A stretch of DNA of 64,000 bases, from contig NZ_DASRBQ010000078.1 of the NCBI RefSeq assembly GCF_035653575.1, forward strand, positions 1 to 64,000, in the 5' to 3' direction. The position numbers and the translations under genes are program-made. The notes under the pieces are model-generated. The model was not told the origin of the DNA and did not search any database. It saw only the letters and a program-made list of their open reading frames with translations. Numbering within the stretch: position 1 is the stretch's first letter; the number at the start of each line of letters is the position of its first letter. This document shows, in pieces, positions 9,378-18,892 of the stretch. Origin of the DNA: Actinocrinis sp035653575 (GTDB taxonomy: Bacteria > Actinomycetota > Actinomycetes > Streptomycetales > Catenulisporaceae).

Positions 9378-11123
9378 GTGAGCTCTACTCAGCAGCGCCT
9401 CGACGCCTCGGCCCCGCCCCCGCGCCACCACCCGGCGCGACAGGGAGAGCCGGGGCCGCGCTACAAGTGGGTCGCGCTGTCGAACACCACGCTCGGGGTG
9501 TTCATGGCGGTGCTCGACGGCTCGATCGTGATCATCGCGCTGCCGGCCATCTTCCGCGGCATCGGGCTCGACCCGCTCGCCGCCGGGAACATCGGCTACC
9601 TGCTGTGGATGATCATGGGCTACCTGCTGGTCACCGCGGTGCTGGTGGTGGCGCTCGGCCGGCTCGGCGACATCTACGGCCGGGTGCGCATCTACAACCT
9701 GGGTTTCGCGGTGTTCAGCGCCGCCTCGCTGGCGCTCTCCCTCGATCCGCTGCACGGCCAGAGCGGCGCGCTCTGGCTGATCGGGTTCCGCATCGCGCAG
9801 GCAGTCGGCGGCGCGATGCTGATGGCCAACTCCGCGGCGATCCTCACCGACGCCTTCCCGGCGCACCAGCGCGGCATGGCGCTGGGCGTGAATCAGATCT
9901 CGGCGCTGGCCGGGCAGTTCCTCGGCCTGGTCGCCGGCGGGGTGTTGGTGACCATCGACTGGCGCGCGGTCTTCTGGATCAATGTGCCGATCGGCTTCGC
10001 CGGCACCATCTGGTCCTACCGCACGCTGCGCGAGATCGGCACCTCGAAGGCCGCGCGGATCGACTGGCCGGGAAACCTCACCTTCACCTGCGGCGCGCTC
10101 GCGCTGCTGGCCGCGATCACCTACGGCATCCAGCCCTACGGCGGCGCGTCCACCGGCTGGACCAACCCGCTCGTGCTCGGCCTGCTTTCCGGCGGGGTGT
10201 GCCTGCTGCTCTTGTTCGGCGTGATCGAGACCCGGGTCGCCGAGCCGATGTTCCAACTCGGCCTGTTCCGCATCCGCGCCTTCGCGGCCGGGAACGCCGC
10301 CGCGCTGCTGACCGCGATAGCCCGCGGCGGCCTGCAGTTCATGCTGATCATCTGGCTGCAGGGTATCTGGCTGCCGCTGCACGGCTACGACTTCGCGGAC
10401 ACGCCGCTGTGGGCGGGTATCAGCATGCTGCCGCTCACGGCGGGGTTCCTCGTGGCCGGGCCGCTGTGCGGATTCCTCTCCGACCGTTTCGGCGCGCGCC
10501 TGTTCGCCACCAGCGGCCTGGTGTTGATGGCGGGGGCGTTCCTAGGGCTGCTGCTTCTGCCGGTGGACTTCCCCTACGCGGCGTTCGCGGTGCTGGTCTT
10601 CGTCAGTGGCGTCGGACAGGGCATGTTCTCGGCGCCGAACACCTCCTCGATCATGGGCGCGGTGCCGCCGGAGCGGCGCGGCGTCGCCTCCGGGATGCGC
10701 GCGACCTTCCAGAACTCGGGCACCTCGCTGTCCATCGGGGTGTTCTTCTCCCTGATGATCATCGGGCTGGCGTCGAGCCTGCCGCGCACGCTGAGCGCCG
10801 GGCTCCAGGCTCAGGGCGTGCCGGCGCCGGTGGCCGCCGGCGTCGCGACGCTCCCGCCGGTCGCCACGCTGTTCGCCGCCTTCCTCGGGCAGAACCCGAT
10901 CGCGCACCTGCTGGCCCCCTCTGGCGTGCTGCACACCCTTCCGGCGCACAACGCCGCGGCCCTCACCGGAAACCGCTTCTTCCCGCAGCTCATCTCAGGC
11001 CCCTTCCATCACGGGCTGACGATCGTGTTCGGCACTGCCGCAGCCATGGCCTTGATCGCGGCAGTCGCCTCGCTTTCGCGCGGCAAGCCGCAGCGCGCCA
11101 GCTCGCAGCCACCCATCTCATAG
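9378..11123 (+). CDS. MFS drug-resistance exporter, DHA2 (EmrB/QacA) family, 14 TM
   Basis: A 581-residue permease with about 14 hydrophobic helices. The first helix carries the family phrase LDGSIVIIALPAI, the loop after TM2 has GRLGDIYGR (motif A), and the TM5 region FLGLVAGGVLVTIDWRAVFWINVPIG matches antiporter motif C and the DHA2 W-R-W-x-F-x-I-N-V-P signature. It should export hydrophobic compounds by proton antiport. The GTG start has AAGGTGG six bases upstream. The short upstream region contains CTTAC (9343-9347) and GTAAG (9363-9367) as an inverted repeat that overlaps the ribosome-binding site, so a repressor could act there. The gene is divergent from the HAMP kinase gene. The substrate is unknown. 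Confidence 0.92.
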   Translation: MSSTQQRLDASAPPPRHHPARQGEPGPRYKWVALSNTTLGVFMAVLDGSIVIIALPAIFRGIGLDPLAAGNIGYLLWMIMGYLLVTAVLVVALGRLGDIYGRVRIYNLGFAVFSAASLALSLDPLHGQSGALWLIGFRIAQAVGGAMLMANSAAILTDAFPAHQRGMALGVNQISALAGQFLGLVAGGVLVTIDWRAVFWINVPIGFAGTIWSYRTLREIGTSKAARIDWPGNLTFTCGALALLAAITYGIQPYGGASTGWTNPLVLGLLSGGVCLLLLFGVIETRVAEPMFQLGLFRIRAFAAGNAAALLTAIARGGLQFMLIIWLQGIWLPLHGYDFADTPLWAGISMLPLTAGFLVAGPLCGFLSDRFGARLFATSGLVLMAGAFLGLLLLPVDFPYAAFAVLVFVSGVGQGMFSAPNTSSIMGAVPPERRGVASGMRATFQNSGTSLSIGVFFSLMIIGLASSLPRTLSAGLQAQGVPAPVAAGVATLPPVATLFAAFLGQNPIAHLLAPSGVLHTLPAHNAAALTGNRFFPQLISGPFHHGLTIVFGTAAAMALIAAVASLSRGKPQRASSQPPIS

Positions 11124-11160
11124 CCCCCATCTCACCGCTCCCGTCTCTCAGTGAAGAGTG

Positions 11161-11201
11161 CGTAAGACGGCACCGTTCGGTAAAGAACGGCGATACTTAC
11201 G
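11161..11201 (+). promoter_or_regulatory. Nested dyad and -10-like element just upstream of the channel gene
   Basis: CGTAAG (11161-11166) pairs with CTTACG (11196-11201), and inside it CCGTTC (11173-11178) pairs with GAACGG (11185-11190). The element ends three bases before ATG 11205. GATACT at 11192-11197 would be a -10 box placing transcription start at or next to that ATG. No Shine-Dalgarno sequence is present, so a leaderless mRNA with an overlapping operator fits. No convincing -35 box is visible. Confidence 0.4.
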
Positions 11202-11204
11202 GTT

Positions 11205-13058
11205 ATGGGCGGCGGCGACAATGACCCGATGACCGACGGTTGTCACGACTGGACCGGCCACGTCATCGTCTGCGGCCTGCGCGGCGTCGGGCTGCGCGCC
11301 GTCGAGCAGCTGCGTTTCGCCGGCGTGCGCGTGGTCGTCCTCGACGAGGATCCCGATCCACGCATGACCTCGATCGTGCGCGGCTGGGGCGTCCCGCACG
11401 TCTTCGGCAGCGCGCGGCTCGGCGCGCTGGAATCGGTCGGCCTGGCCGGCGCGTCGGCGATCGTGTGCGTGCAGGAGGACGACCTGCACACCTTGGAGAC
11501 CGCGCTGCTCGCCCGCGAACAGCGGCCCGACCTGCGTGTGGTCGTGCTGTTGCGCAATCCGGCGGTCGGGCGGGCGATGGCCGGGATCGGCGTCGCGGTG
11601 CTCGACGTCGCCGGGCTGTCCGCGCCCTCGGTCGTCGAGGCCTGCCTTCGCTCAGCTGTGCACGAGATCGAGCTCGCGGGGGAGCGGTTCGTCGCGGTGA
11701 CAGTGACCGCAGGCAGAAAGGCGACGCTGCGTTCCCTCTACGGTGACCTCGCTCCCGTGGCGGTCGTCCCGGCCGGCGGCACGCGGGTTGTGGTCTGTCC
11801 GGGCCGCGACCACCTGGTGAACGAGGGCGACGCGGTCACCCTGCTCGGCACGCCCGAGCTGGTTCCCGCGCCGACGCACGATCGCATGGTGCCCTCGCCG
11901 CACCCTTCCGGCCCGGGATTGCCGAGCCGTATCCGCACCGCGTTCGGCTCCTTCTTCGCGGCGGCCGACCGCCGCCTGCTGCTCCCGTTCGCCGGGCTTT
12001 TCGCCCTCGTCATCGTCTCCACCGCCGTGCTGCGCATGGGATATCGCGGCTCGGACGGACGTGGGATGACCATCGTCGACGCGCTCTACTTCAACGTAGA
12101 GACGGTCACCACCATCGGCTACGGCGACTTCTCCTTCCACGACCAGCCCGCCTGGCTGCGCGTCTACGCGATCGGGTTGATGATCGTCGGCACCATGCTG
12201 GTCGCGGTGTTCTTCGCGATGCTCACCAACCTGCTGATCAGCCGCCGGATCGAGGAGGCGCTCGGGCGCGGGCGGCTGACCGGGCTGCGCGGGCACGTCG
12301 TGGTGGTCGGCCTCGGGTCGGTCGGCGCGCGGGTGGCCGAGCGGCTGGTGGCCGAGCAGGCGCGGGTGGTGGTGGTCGAACAGAACCAGGACAACCGGTA
12401 CCTGGCGCAGATGCGTGCGCTGGGAGTTCCGGTAGTCATCGCGGACGCCACGCAGCCGCAAGCGCTGCGCGCGGTCAATCTCGCCGACGCGCGGGCGGTG
12501 GCGGTGCTCACGAGCGACGACCTGGTGAACCTGGAGACCGGCCTGGCGGTGCGCGACCAGCTCGGCGCGCGCTGGGCGCAGGTTCCCGTGGTGCTGCGGC
12601 TCTTCGACGAGCAGCTGGGCCAGACCGTGGAGCGCAGCTTCGGCTTCGGCTCAGTCCGCTCCACCGCCGCGCTCGCCGCCCCCTGGTTCGTCGGCGCCGC
12701 GCTCGGTCTCGACGTGCTCGGCACCTTCTACGTCGGGCACCAGCCGATGTTGGTCGGCCGGCTGACCGTCGCGCCCGGCGGGGGTCTGGACGGGCTCGCG
12801 ATGGGCTCGCTGTCCGCGCGCACCCGCGTGGTGGCCATCGGCCGCGCGGACGGCGACCCCGGCAGTGGGCTGGAGTATCCGCCGCGGCGGGGAACCCGAT
12901 TCCGAGCCGGCGACCAGGCCTACGTCATCGGCCCCTACGAGGAGCTGCTCCAGCTGCTGCGCCGCGACTCCCTCTCGCCGGGCCAAGTGACACCGCCGAC
13001 GCTCCTCGCGCCCGAGGCGGCCGCACCCCGCGGCGTGACTCCGCGCTCCACCCGCTGA
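11205..13058 (+). CDS. Potassium channel with RCK domains on both sides of the pore
   Basis: A 617-residue protein in the order RCK/TrkA-N (about 18-220), pore (about 258-345), RCK/TrkA-N plus TrkA-C-like tail (about 362-600). The selectivity filter is TTIGYGD at 302-308 within FNVETVTTIGYGDFSF. One helix precedes it (LLLPFAGLFALVIV) and one follows (YAIGLMIVGTMLVAVFF), a two-TM pore. The second RCK has an intact GLGSVGARVAE dinucleotide loop; the first has GLRGVGLRAVEQL with one Gly changed. It should be a ligand-gated K+ channel. A soluble RCK on the N-terminal side as well as the usual C-terminal one is uncommon; a TrkA/CASTOR-like fusion is the other reading. ATG 11229 is an alternative start. 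Neither start has a clear ribosome-binding site. Confidence 0.88.
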   Translation: MGGGDNDPMTDGCHDWTGHVIVCGLRGVGLRAVEQLRFAGVRVVVLDEDPDPRMTSIVRGWGVPHVFGSARLGALESVGLAGASAIVCVQEDDLHTLETALLAREQRPDLRVVVLLRNPAVGRAMAGIGVAVLDVAGLSAPSVVEACLRSAVHEIELAGERFVAVTVTAGRKATLRSLYGDLAPVAVVPAGGTRVVVCPGRDHLVNEGDAVTLLGTPELVPAPTHDRMVPSPHPSGPGLPSRIRTAFGSFFAAADRRLLLPFAGLFALVIVSTAVLRMGYRGSDGRGMTIVDALYFNVETVTTIGYGDFSFHDQPAWLRVYAIGLMIVGTMLVAVFFAMLTNLLISRRIEEALGRGRLTGLRGHVVVVGLGSVGARVAERLVAEQARVVVVEQNQDNRYLAQMRALGVPVVIADATQPQALRAVNLADARAVAVLTSDDLVNLETGLAVRDQLGARWAQVPVVLRLFDEQLGQTVERSFGFGSVRSTAALAAPWFVGAALGLDVLGTFYVGHQPMLVGRLTVAPGGGLDGLAMGSLSARTRVVAIGRADGDPGSGLEYPPRRGTRFRAGDQAYVIGPYEELLQLLRRDSLSPGQVTPPTLLAPEAAAPRGVTPRSTR

Positions 13059-13270
13059 GGCCGACGCCATCAATACGCTGTTTCGCGCCCGGTTAGTACG
13101 TAAAGCGTTGTATGGGTAGGCCTGATGGGTCACTGCCTCAGCAGAGTATTGCCATCGGTCAGCCACCCGCATAGCGTTCGAAAGTCGCCGGATCCGCGAA
13201 TCACGCGGAACCGTGTCTCGAACGCGCCGCGCCGGACCGGCCGCGGCGTAAGGGAGGGAGAGACCAACTC
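13059..13270. other. Intergenic region before the Asp-box protein gene
   Basis: This stretch holds no open frame I can support. TCCGCG (13193-13198) and CGCGGA (13204-13209) form a 6-bp inverted repeat with a 5-base spacer that could be an operator or leader hairpin. GGGAGGG at 13252-13258 is the likely ribosome-binding site, 12 bases before ATG 13271. No clear -35/-10 pair was found. Confidence 0.4.
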
Positions 13271-15073
13271 ATGCACCGCATACGCCCAGTTCAGGGCGTG
13301 CTCATCGCCGCGGCCTCGGCCGCGCTCGTCGCCGTGAGCCCGGGCTTCGCCAGCGCGGCGGCCGCCGGCTCGCCGGGCGGGGACCATCCGGCCCCGCTGG
13401 AATCCGCGAAGGTGGCCCAGCGAGCCCACGCCAGCGCCGCGGCCCGCACCCACACGACACCCAACCCGCTGCTCAAGGAGCAGTTCATCTCCGGCACCGA
13501 CGAGATGGCGGAAGCGCCGAGCGTCTCGGCGCTGTGCGCGTCCTTCCTCGGCCAGCCGAACCCCTACGCCGCGCTCGCCCCGAACGTCGACGTGATCAAG
13601 GGCGACACGGTCGTCCCGGTCGGCAGCCAGACCGGCTGCGACGCCGCGCAGAACGAGACGACGGTCACGCAGAACCCGTGGAACCCGGACAACCTGGTGG
13701 CCGGCTCCAACGACTACCGCGTCTTCAACAGCCGCGAGAACCGCAACGACGCCTCCGGCTGGGCGTATACGACCTTTGACGGCGGCAAGACTTGGAAGAA
13801 CGTCCTCGCGCCGCACCTGACCTTCCAGACCGGCGCGAGCGCCCCGCTCTCCCTGGCCGACTCGGCCGGCGACCCGTCCCTCGCCTTCGGCCCGAACAAC
13901 ACCGTCTACTACGCCAACCTGGTCTTCTCCCGCTCCGCGCCCGCCAACGGCGGCTCGCAGTCGGCCAGCGGCGTGACCGTCTCGGTCTCCCACGACGGCG
14001 GCAAGACCTTCGGCGAGCCGACCATCGTGCACCTGGACGGCTTCAACGCGAACGGGACCGAGGGCCCGACCGACATCTTCAACGACAAGGAATGGATCGC
14101 CGTCGACCAGCACACCGGCGCGGTCTACGTCACCTGGACCCAGTTCAACTTCGACTCGGCCGGCAACTACCTCTCCTCGCCGACCGTCGAGGCCAGGTCC
14201 ACCGACGGCGGCAAGCACTTCTCCGCCCCGGTCGGCATCTCGCCGACGCTGGCCAGCTTCAAGACCGGCATCACTCCGTTCGGCACCGGCACCAACCCGG
14301 TGGTGGCGAACGACGGCACGCTGTACGTCGCCTATGAGGACTCGGTCTGCCAGACCGCGGCCTGCAACGCGCCGACCGACCACGACGCCGTGATCATCGC
14401 GACCTCGAAGGACGGCGGCAAGAGCTTCACCAACCAGGAGGCGGCGCAGGACTTCGACTTCCCGTTCAACGCGGACATCGGCAACAGCTCGCTGACCGGG
14501 GAGAACTTCCGGATCAACTCCTTCCCGCAGCTGACCTACGACCGGGTCCAGAACCGGCTGTACGCCACCTGGGCGGACGACCGCAACGGCCTGTACAACT
14601 CCTCCGGCGTCTCGGTGCGCACCAACGGCAACGCGCTGTTGATCTCGGCGGAGGCGCACAGCCATGGCGCGCTGTCCTGGTCGGCCCCGCAGACCGTGGG
14701 CGCCGGGACCGACGAGGTGTTCCCGGCCGTCGCGGCGTACAACGGGCACATCGCGGTCAGCTACTACACCCGTTACTACGACCCGGCGGGCATCGGCGAG
14801 GACTTCGCGATGGTCTCCGGCGACCGCTGGTCGGTCGGGCACAACCCGCAGCGGCGGCTGACCAAGCAGACCGAGAACCCGCAGGTGCAGTTCGTCTCGA
14901 TCGGCCTGGTCTCCGGCAACGTGCTGCAGGGCGTGTTCATCGGCGACTACACCGCGGTCGCGATGGGGCCGGACTTCCAGGCGCACCCGGTCTGGACCGA
15001 CTTCCGCGGCAACCCCGGGGTGGACGACCCGAACCAGGACGTCGTCACGCAGTCGGTGAACATCTTCCGGTAA
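13271..15073 (+). CDS. Secreted Asp-box (BNR) beta-propeller protein, sialidase-like
   Basis: A 600-residue exported protein. The signal peptide has basic MHRIRP, a hydrophobic Ala/Val stretch and an AxA-type cleavage near residue 35 (GFASAAAAG). At least four Asp boxes (S/T-x-D-x-G-x-x-W/F) are visible: TTFDGGKTWKN, VSHDGGKTFGE, RSTDGGKHFSA and TSKDGGKSFTN. They mark blades of a six- or seven-bladed propeller as in sialidases and related glycoside-binding proteins. I do not see the arginine triad of a true sialidase clearly, so enzymatic activity is not assured. The gene is monocistronic: it ends 22 bases before a strong hairpin terminator shared with the convergent glycosyltransferase gene. 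Confidence 0.8.
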   Translation: MHRIRPVQGVLIAAASAALVAVSPGFASAAAAGSPGGDHPAPLESAKVAQRAHASAAARTHTTPNPLLKEQFISGTDEMAEAPSVSALCASFLGQPNPYAALAPNVDVIKGDTVVPVGSQTGCDAAQNETTVTQNPWNPDNLVAGSNDYRVFNSRENRNDASGWAYTTFDGGKTWKNVLAPHLTFQTGASAPLSLADSAGDPSLAFGPNNTVYYANLVFSRSAPANGGSQSASGVTVSVSHDGGKTFGEPTIVHLDGFNANGTEGPTDIFNDKEWIAVDQHTGAVYVTWTQFNFDSAGNYLSSPTVEARSTDGGKHFSAPVGISPTLASFKTGITPFGTGTNPVVANDGTLYVAYEDSVCQTAACNAPTDHDAVIIATSKDGGKSFTNQEAAQDFDFPFNADIGNSSLTGENFRINSFPQLTYDRVQNRLYATWADDRNGLYNSSGVSVRTNGNALLISAEAHSHGALSWSAPQTVGAGTDEVFPAVAAYNGHIAVSYYTRYYDPAGIGEDFAMVSGDRWSVGHNPQRRLTKQTENPQVQFVSIGLVSGNVLQGVFIGDYTAVAMGPDFQAHPVWTDFRGNPGVDDPNQDVVTQSVNIFR

Positions 15074-15095
15074 CAGAGTTCTGATCTAGCCGGCG

Positions 15096-15131
15096 AAGCC
15101 CGCCCCGCGCAGGTCTGCGCGGGGCGGGCTT
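15096..15131. terminator. Bidirectional hairpin terminator
   Basis: A 17-bp perfect stem, AAGCCCGCCCCGCGCAG at 15096-15112 with its complement at 15115-15131, separated by GT. It lies between two convergent genes (stops at 15073 and 15138), so it can serve both. There is no long T tract, which is normal for actinomycete terminators. Confidence 0.85.
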
Positions 15132-15137
15132 GCGCTT

Positions 15138-16343
15138 TCAGCCGACCGGCTCGAGCACCCGCCGCACCCGGCGCCGGGTGCCCTGCCCGCCGGCCCGCCA
15201 GATCAGCGCCGCGTAGGCGGCGAGCATCCGGCGGCGCCCGAACTGCTCCCTGGCGGCCAGCAGCGCCGGGACGAACTCGCTTCGCCGGGCCAGCGCCTCG
15301 CCCCACGCCGCGGCGATCGCGTCGGGGTCAGGCGGGGTGAGCAGCCCCCGGCCGGCGACGATCGCGGCGCAGTCGCCGACGTCGGTCGCCACCGGGATCG
15401 CGCCGCACAGCAGCCCCTCGATCAGGCACAGCGGCGCCGCCTCGCCGAAGACGGACGTGAGCGCGACCACGTCGGCCGCGGCGAACAGCGCCTGCGGGTC
15501 GTCTCGCGGGCCGAGCAGGTGAAGGCGACCGGATTCATCGAGTCCTGTAATGCGCAGGTCGGTGAGCAGTTGCTCGTTCTCCCGCGTCATGCCGGTTCCG
15601 CACATGAGCACATGGGCGGTCGGCCGGCGGGCCAGGAAGCGCGCGGCGGCGGCAAGGAACAGCGGCACGTTCTTCATGCCGTCGTAGCGCGCCGCGAACG
15701 CGACCAACGGGGCCTCGTCGGGGATGGCCAGCGAGCGGCGCAGCCGCGCGCGGGCGAGGCGATCGGGCCGGAAGCGGCGCAGATCGACGCCGTTGGGGAT
15801 CACGTGCAGCAGGCTGTCGGGAACGCCCGCGGCCCGGTAGGCCGCCTTCGTCGAATCCGCGCAGCACACCAGCGCCGTGACGCGTCCGGCGGCCACCGCG
15901 GCGCGCAGTTCGGCGAGCGCGGAGCCCTGATTCTCCGGGTCCGAGCGGTGCAGGCAGGTGACCAGCGGCCCGCGCCAGCCGGCCTGGTTCACCAGCCGCA
16001 GCGGCTGTTCCTTGAGCGTGAGCACCACCCGCGTCGCGGCGGCCTCCCGCTCGAAGAGCGCCAGTTCCCGTTCGTCGAAGCGCGCCGACTCCCGGTCGGC
16101 GGCTCCGCGTTCCGCCCCGCGCAGCGCGGTGACCGGGATTCCCGCCGCGACGAGTCGCTGATAGCAGGCGTCATCTCGCATCCGCTGGAACGTCGCCTCC
16201 CGGTAAACGTTCTCGTGGATGCTGAGTACGCGGTGACGTTGGCCACGGCCGTGCAGGCCCGCGAGCACGTCGGTGTGGAGGATCCGGGCGCCGCCGCGGA
16301 AGAAGCCCTCATAAAGGGAGAGCACCCCGATTTCGTGAGACAC
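15138..16343 (-). CDS. Glycosyltransferase, GT4-like (GT-B fold)
   Basis: A 401-residue enzyme with the GT4 signature in its C-terminal half. The nucleotide-sugar site is marked by VIPNGVDLRRFRP, VAFAARYDGMKNVPLFLAAA and the E-x7-E motif in FGEAAPLCLIEGLLCGAIPVA. The N-terminal Rossmann half begins GVLSLYEGFFRGGARILHTDVL, typical of enzymes acting on an acceptor glycan or lipid. It probably transfers a sugar from an NDP-sugar at the cytoplasmic face to a cell-envelope or exopolysaccharide precursor; donor and acceptor are unknown. It stands alone, convergent to the Asp-box protein and 110 bases from the end of the FUSC gene. Confidence 0.88.
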   Translation of the reverse strand: MSHEIGVLSLYEGFFRGGARILHTDVLAGLHGRGQRHRVLSIHENVYREATFQRMRDDACYQRLVAAGIPVTALRGAERGAADRESARFDERELALFEREAAATRVVLTLKEQPLRLVNQAGWRGPLVTCLHRSDPENQGSALAELRAAVAAGRVTALVCCADSTKAAYRAAGVPDSLLHVIPNGVDLRRFRPDRLARARLRRSLAIPDEAPLVAFAARYDGMKNVPLFLAAAARFLARRPTAHVLMCGTGMTRENEQLLTDLRITGLDESGRLHLLGPRDDPQALFAAADVVALTSVFGEAAPLCLIEGLLCGAIPVATDVGDCAAIVAGRGLLTPPDPDAIAAAWGEALARRSEFVPALLAAREQFGRRRMLAAYAALIWRAGGQGTRRRVRRVLEPVG

Positions 16344-16453
16344 CAGTTCATCATGGTCTTTCCACGCTGGTAACCGTGGATATCGGGGAAAACTCCGTGT
16401 GAACTTTCCTGCTCATTCCCGAGCGGCGCACGTCCGCCCGGGAACGGGCGAGC

Positions 16454-18892
16454 TCACCTGAAGGAGGCCGACCTGGCCGCGAGCGCCGGTTGCAGCAGGC
16501 TGGGCTGGAGCCGGCGTACCGCCTCGAGATGGTCCCCGGTCCAGATCATCCGGACCGCGGTGGCGGTGGCCTTTCCGTCCTCGTCGCGCAGGTCGTGCTG
16601 CACGGCGCGCACCAGGCGGTTGTCCGCCTCCGGATCGCGCTCGAGGGTGGGCGGGATGGTCCGCTCCCCGTCGAGGCTGCCCGCCAGGTCGTCGTACCAG
16701 TTGCGGATGAGTTCGACGCTGCGCAGCAGCTCCATCCGGGCCGACGCGCGGTCGTCGGAGACGGGGTCCTCGTCGCGCTGCCAGAGATCGAGTACGGCGT
16801 CGGCGGCGAGGCGCAGCGCGGTCACGCCGCTGACCAGTCGGGTGATCTCGGCCAGCGGCACCGTCTTCGCGCCGCGCTCGACCAGGTATTCGCGGAACGC
16901 GTCGTCCATGCGGCGCGCGGCCGCGGCGGCCCGGATCGCCTGCTGGGTCGGGACGAGGGTGGCGGCATCCACCGAGGAGCCGGTTCCGGCCGCCTCGGCT
17001 CCCGTGATGTCGAAGCGCAGCATCCCGTACTCGACGGCCGCGGCGAGGTAACGCGCGCTGTCGGCGTAAGCCTCAGACAGTGCTTTGCTCAGCGCCGCCG
17101 CCGCTCCCCGCGGCCAGAACAGCACGCCGACCGCGAGACTCACGCCCGCGCCGATCGCGATGTCCTCGACCCGCAGCAGCCCGACCCGCCAGCCGGTCGG
17201 CTGGATGATGTTGAACAGGATGACCAGGACGAGGGTGAAGCCGGCCTGCCCGGCGGCGAAGGAGATCGCCGCCGGGGCGATGCCGGCCAGCACGATGGCG
17301 GGCGGCAGCAGGAACCACAGCAGCCCGGTCGAGTGGCCGATCGGGAACAGCAGCAGCGCGCCGATGACGAAGCCGGCGGTGGTGCCCAGTACCGCGCGAA
17401 ACGCGTTGAGCCCGGTGTTCAGCGCGCTCGAGCGCAGCACGGAGAGGGTTCCGAGCACCACCCAGAAGGAGTGCTGAACGCCCGTCAGGTTCGCGACCAG
17501 CACGGCGAGGCCGAGGCCGACCGCGCCGCGCACGCTGTTGTGCAGCCAGACCGAGTGCCGCTCGACGTGCGCCGCCGCGCGTTCCTGAGCCGCCGTCAAG
17601 GTGCCGGGCAGGCCCTCGGGCTGGCGGCCGAGCAGCCGGTCGAGCCACGAGCGCCGCTCGGCCCGCGCCGCCAGTTCGATGTTGCGGCCGATCAGGGAGG
17701 CCACGAAGCTGATCTCCTGCGCCCGGAAGCTCGGGTCGAGCGCGTCGATGACCTCGCTGACGTGCTCGTCCAGCATGATCGACTCGGCCCGGCGCAGCTG
17801 CTGCGGAGGGGGCGGCCCGCCGTCCGGATCCGAGGCCGCCGCCCCGGATACCGCGGCGCCCTCGAACGCGGCGCCTTCGAACGCGGCGCCCTCGAACACC
17901 GTCGATTGCATGGGCAGCTGGCCGATGGCGTCGCGTTCCAGCTTGGTCAGCGCCTCGCGCAGCGCGGTGAGGGCGTCGTGCAGGCCGTCCAAGCTCGCGC
18001 GCGGGGATTCCAGGAGTTCGGCGCCGCGTTCCAGCACCGCCGCGGCGGCGTTCTTGACCTTGCACGCGGCCGGATTAGGCATGGCGCAGTTGAGCGAGCG
18101 CGACTGCGCCAGGATCGCGCTGAGCCAGCTCAGCTCGTCCACCAGCCGCACCACGGCGCGCGCCGAGGTGCTCAACCCGGTAGGCCGGTTGGGCGTGGCG
18201 AGGAAGACGCGGTTCAGATCGGCCATCGCGGTCTCGGACGCGGTTACCGCCGCCTGGTACTCCGGCGCGGACTTCACATCGGCCCCGGCGCGGTGCAGCG
18301 AGACCGAGACGTACAGCCTGGTCGCGATGGCCCGGCACGCAGCCGCCGCCCTGCCGCGCAGCGGGTCGCTGGCCGGCGCCGGCCACAGCAGCGAGACCGC
18401 GAGCAGCGCGGCGACCGTGGCGATGCCCCAGCCGGCCAGCCGGTCCGGGATCACCCCGGGCCTGCTGGCCAGCGAGACCGGGAGGATGAACGAGAGCAGC
18501 AGCGCGGTGGTCGCGCCCGCGAGCACCGAGCTGACCACGCCGACGAACAGCGCGCCGAAGCCGACCAGGGTCATCGCCGCGGCCGCCAGCCACTGCTCGC
18601 GCGAGGCCAGGGTGCCCAGGCAGACCAGCACCGCGCTGGCGACCGCGAGAGTCAGCTGAGCCTGCAGCCGGTCCCGCATCGAGCCGCCGAAGTCGACCAG
18701 CATCAGCATCGCGAAGGAGCCGAAGGCGGCGTAGGTCGCGATGTCGCCGTTGTCGAGCACCTTCGCGCAGAACGCGAACAGCACCGGCATCACGATCGCC
18801 GCCCGGCCCGCGCGGCGCAGCGCGAGCAGCCCGCGGTCGTGCGTGGTCAGCCAGTTCCAGAGTCTTCGCCTCAGTTGCCCTATGCCCCGCAT
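16454..18892 (-). CDS. FUSC-family integral membrane protein (aromatic-acid exporter-like)
   Basis: The 812-residue product has two membrane halves. Helices cover about residues 30-190; a cytoplasmic linker follows; a second FUSC-type cluster sits at about 465-620 (SFWVVLGTLSVLRSSALNTG is the family hallmark). The C-terminal domain is soluble and helical. Relatives (YccS, AaeB) are thought to export aromatic carboxylates or related compounds. The ATG at 18892 (MRGIGQLRRRLWNW) is chosen because GGAGGGG lies about five bases upstream; the open frame runs a further 60 codons upstream without plausible coding sense. The linker holds three FEGAA pentads encoded by a 15-bp tandem repeat. It is downstream of a LysR gene in the same direction (gap 86 bases), which may regulate it. 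Confidence 0.82.
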   Translation of the reverse strand: MRGIGQLRRRLWNWLTTHDRGLLALRRAGRAAIVMPVLFAFCAKVLDNGDIATYAAFGSFAMLMLVDFGGSMRDRLQAQLTLAVASAVLVCLGTLASREQWLAAAAMTLVGFGALFVGVVSSVLAGATTALLLSFILPVSLASRPGVIPDRLAGWGIATVAALLAVSLLWPAPASDPLRGRAAAACRAIATRLYVSVSLHRAGADVKSAPEYQAAVTASETAMADLNRVFLATPNRPTGLSTSARAVVRLVDELSWLSAILAQSRSLNCAMPNPAACKVKNAAAAVLERGAELLESPRASLDGLHDALTALREALTKLERDAIGQLPMQSTVFEGAAFEGAAFEGAAVSGAAASDPDGGPPPPQQLRRAESIMLDEHVSEVIDALDPSFRAQEISFVASLIGRNIELAARAERRSWLDRLLGRQPEGLPGTLTAAQERAAAHVERHSVWLHNSVRGAVGLGLAVLVANLTGVQHSFWVVLGTLSVLRSSALNTGLNAFRAVLGTTAGFVIGALLLFPIGHSTGLLWFLLPPAIVLAGIAPAAISFAAGQAGFTLVLVILFNIIQPTGWRVGLLRVEDIAIGAGVSLAVGVLFWPRGAAAALSKALSEAYADSARYLAAAVEYGMLRFDITGAEAAGTGSSVDAATLVPTQQAIRAAAAARRMDDAFREYLVERGAKTVPLAEITRLVSGVTALRLAADAVLDLWQRDEDPVSDDRASARMELLRSVELIRNWYDDLAGSLDGERTIPPTLERDPEADNRLVRAVQHDLRDEDGKATATAVRMIWTGDHLEAVRRLQPSLLQPALAARSASFR
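17853..17897 (-). repeat. Three tandem 15-bp units inside the FUSC linker
   Basis: The unit GCGGCGCCCTCGAAC (plus strand) occurs at 17853-17867, 17868-17882 (one change) and 17883-17897. On the coding strand each unit encodes FEGAA. The repeat lies in the low-complexity linker between the two membrane halves and is length-neutral for the reading frame. Confidence 0.85.

Noticed and set aside
13130..14986. Minus-strand frame of 618 codons opposite the Asp-box protein
   Set aside because: The plus strand carries a signal peptide and four Asp boxes; the antisense translation has no family features.
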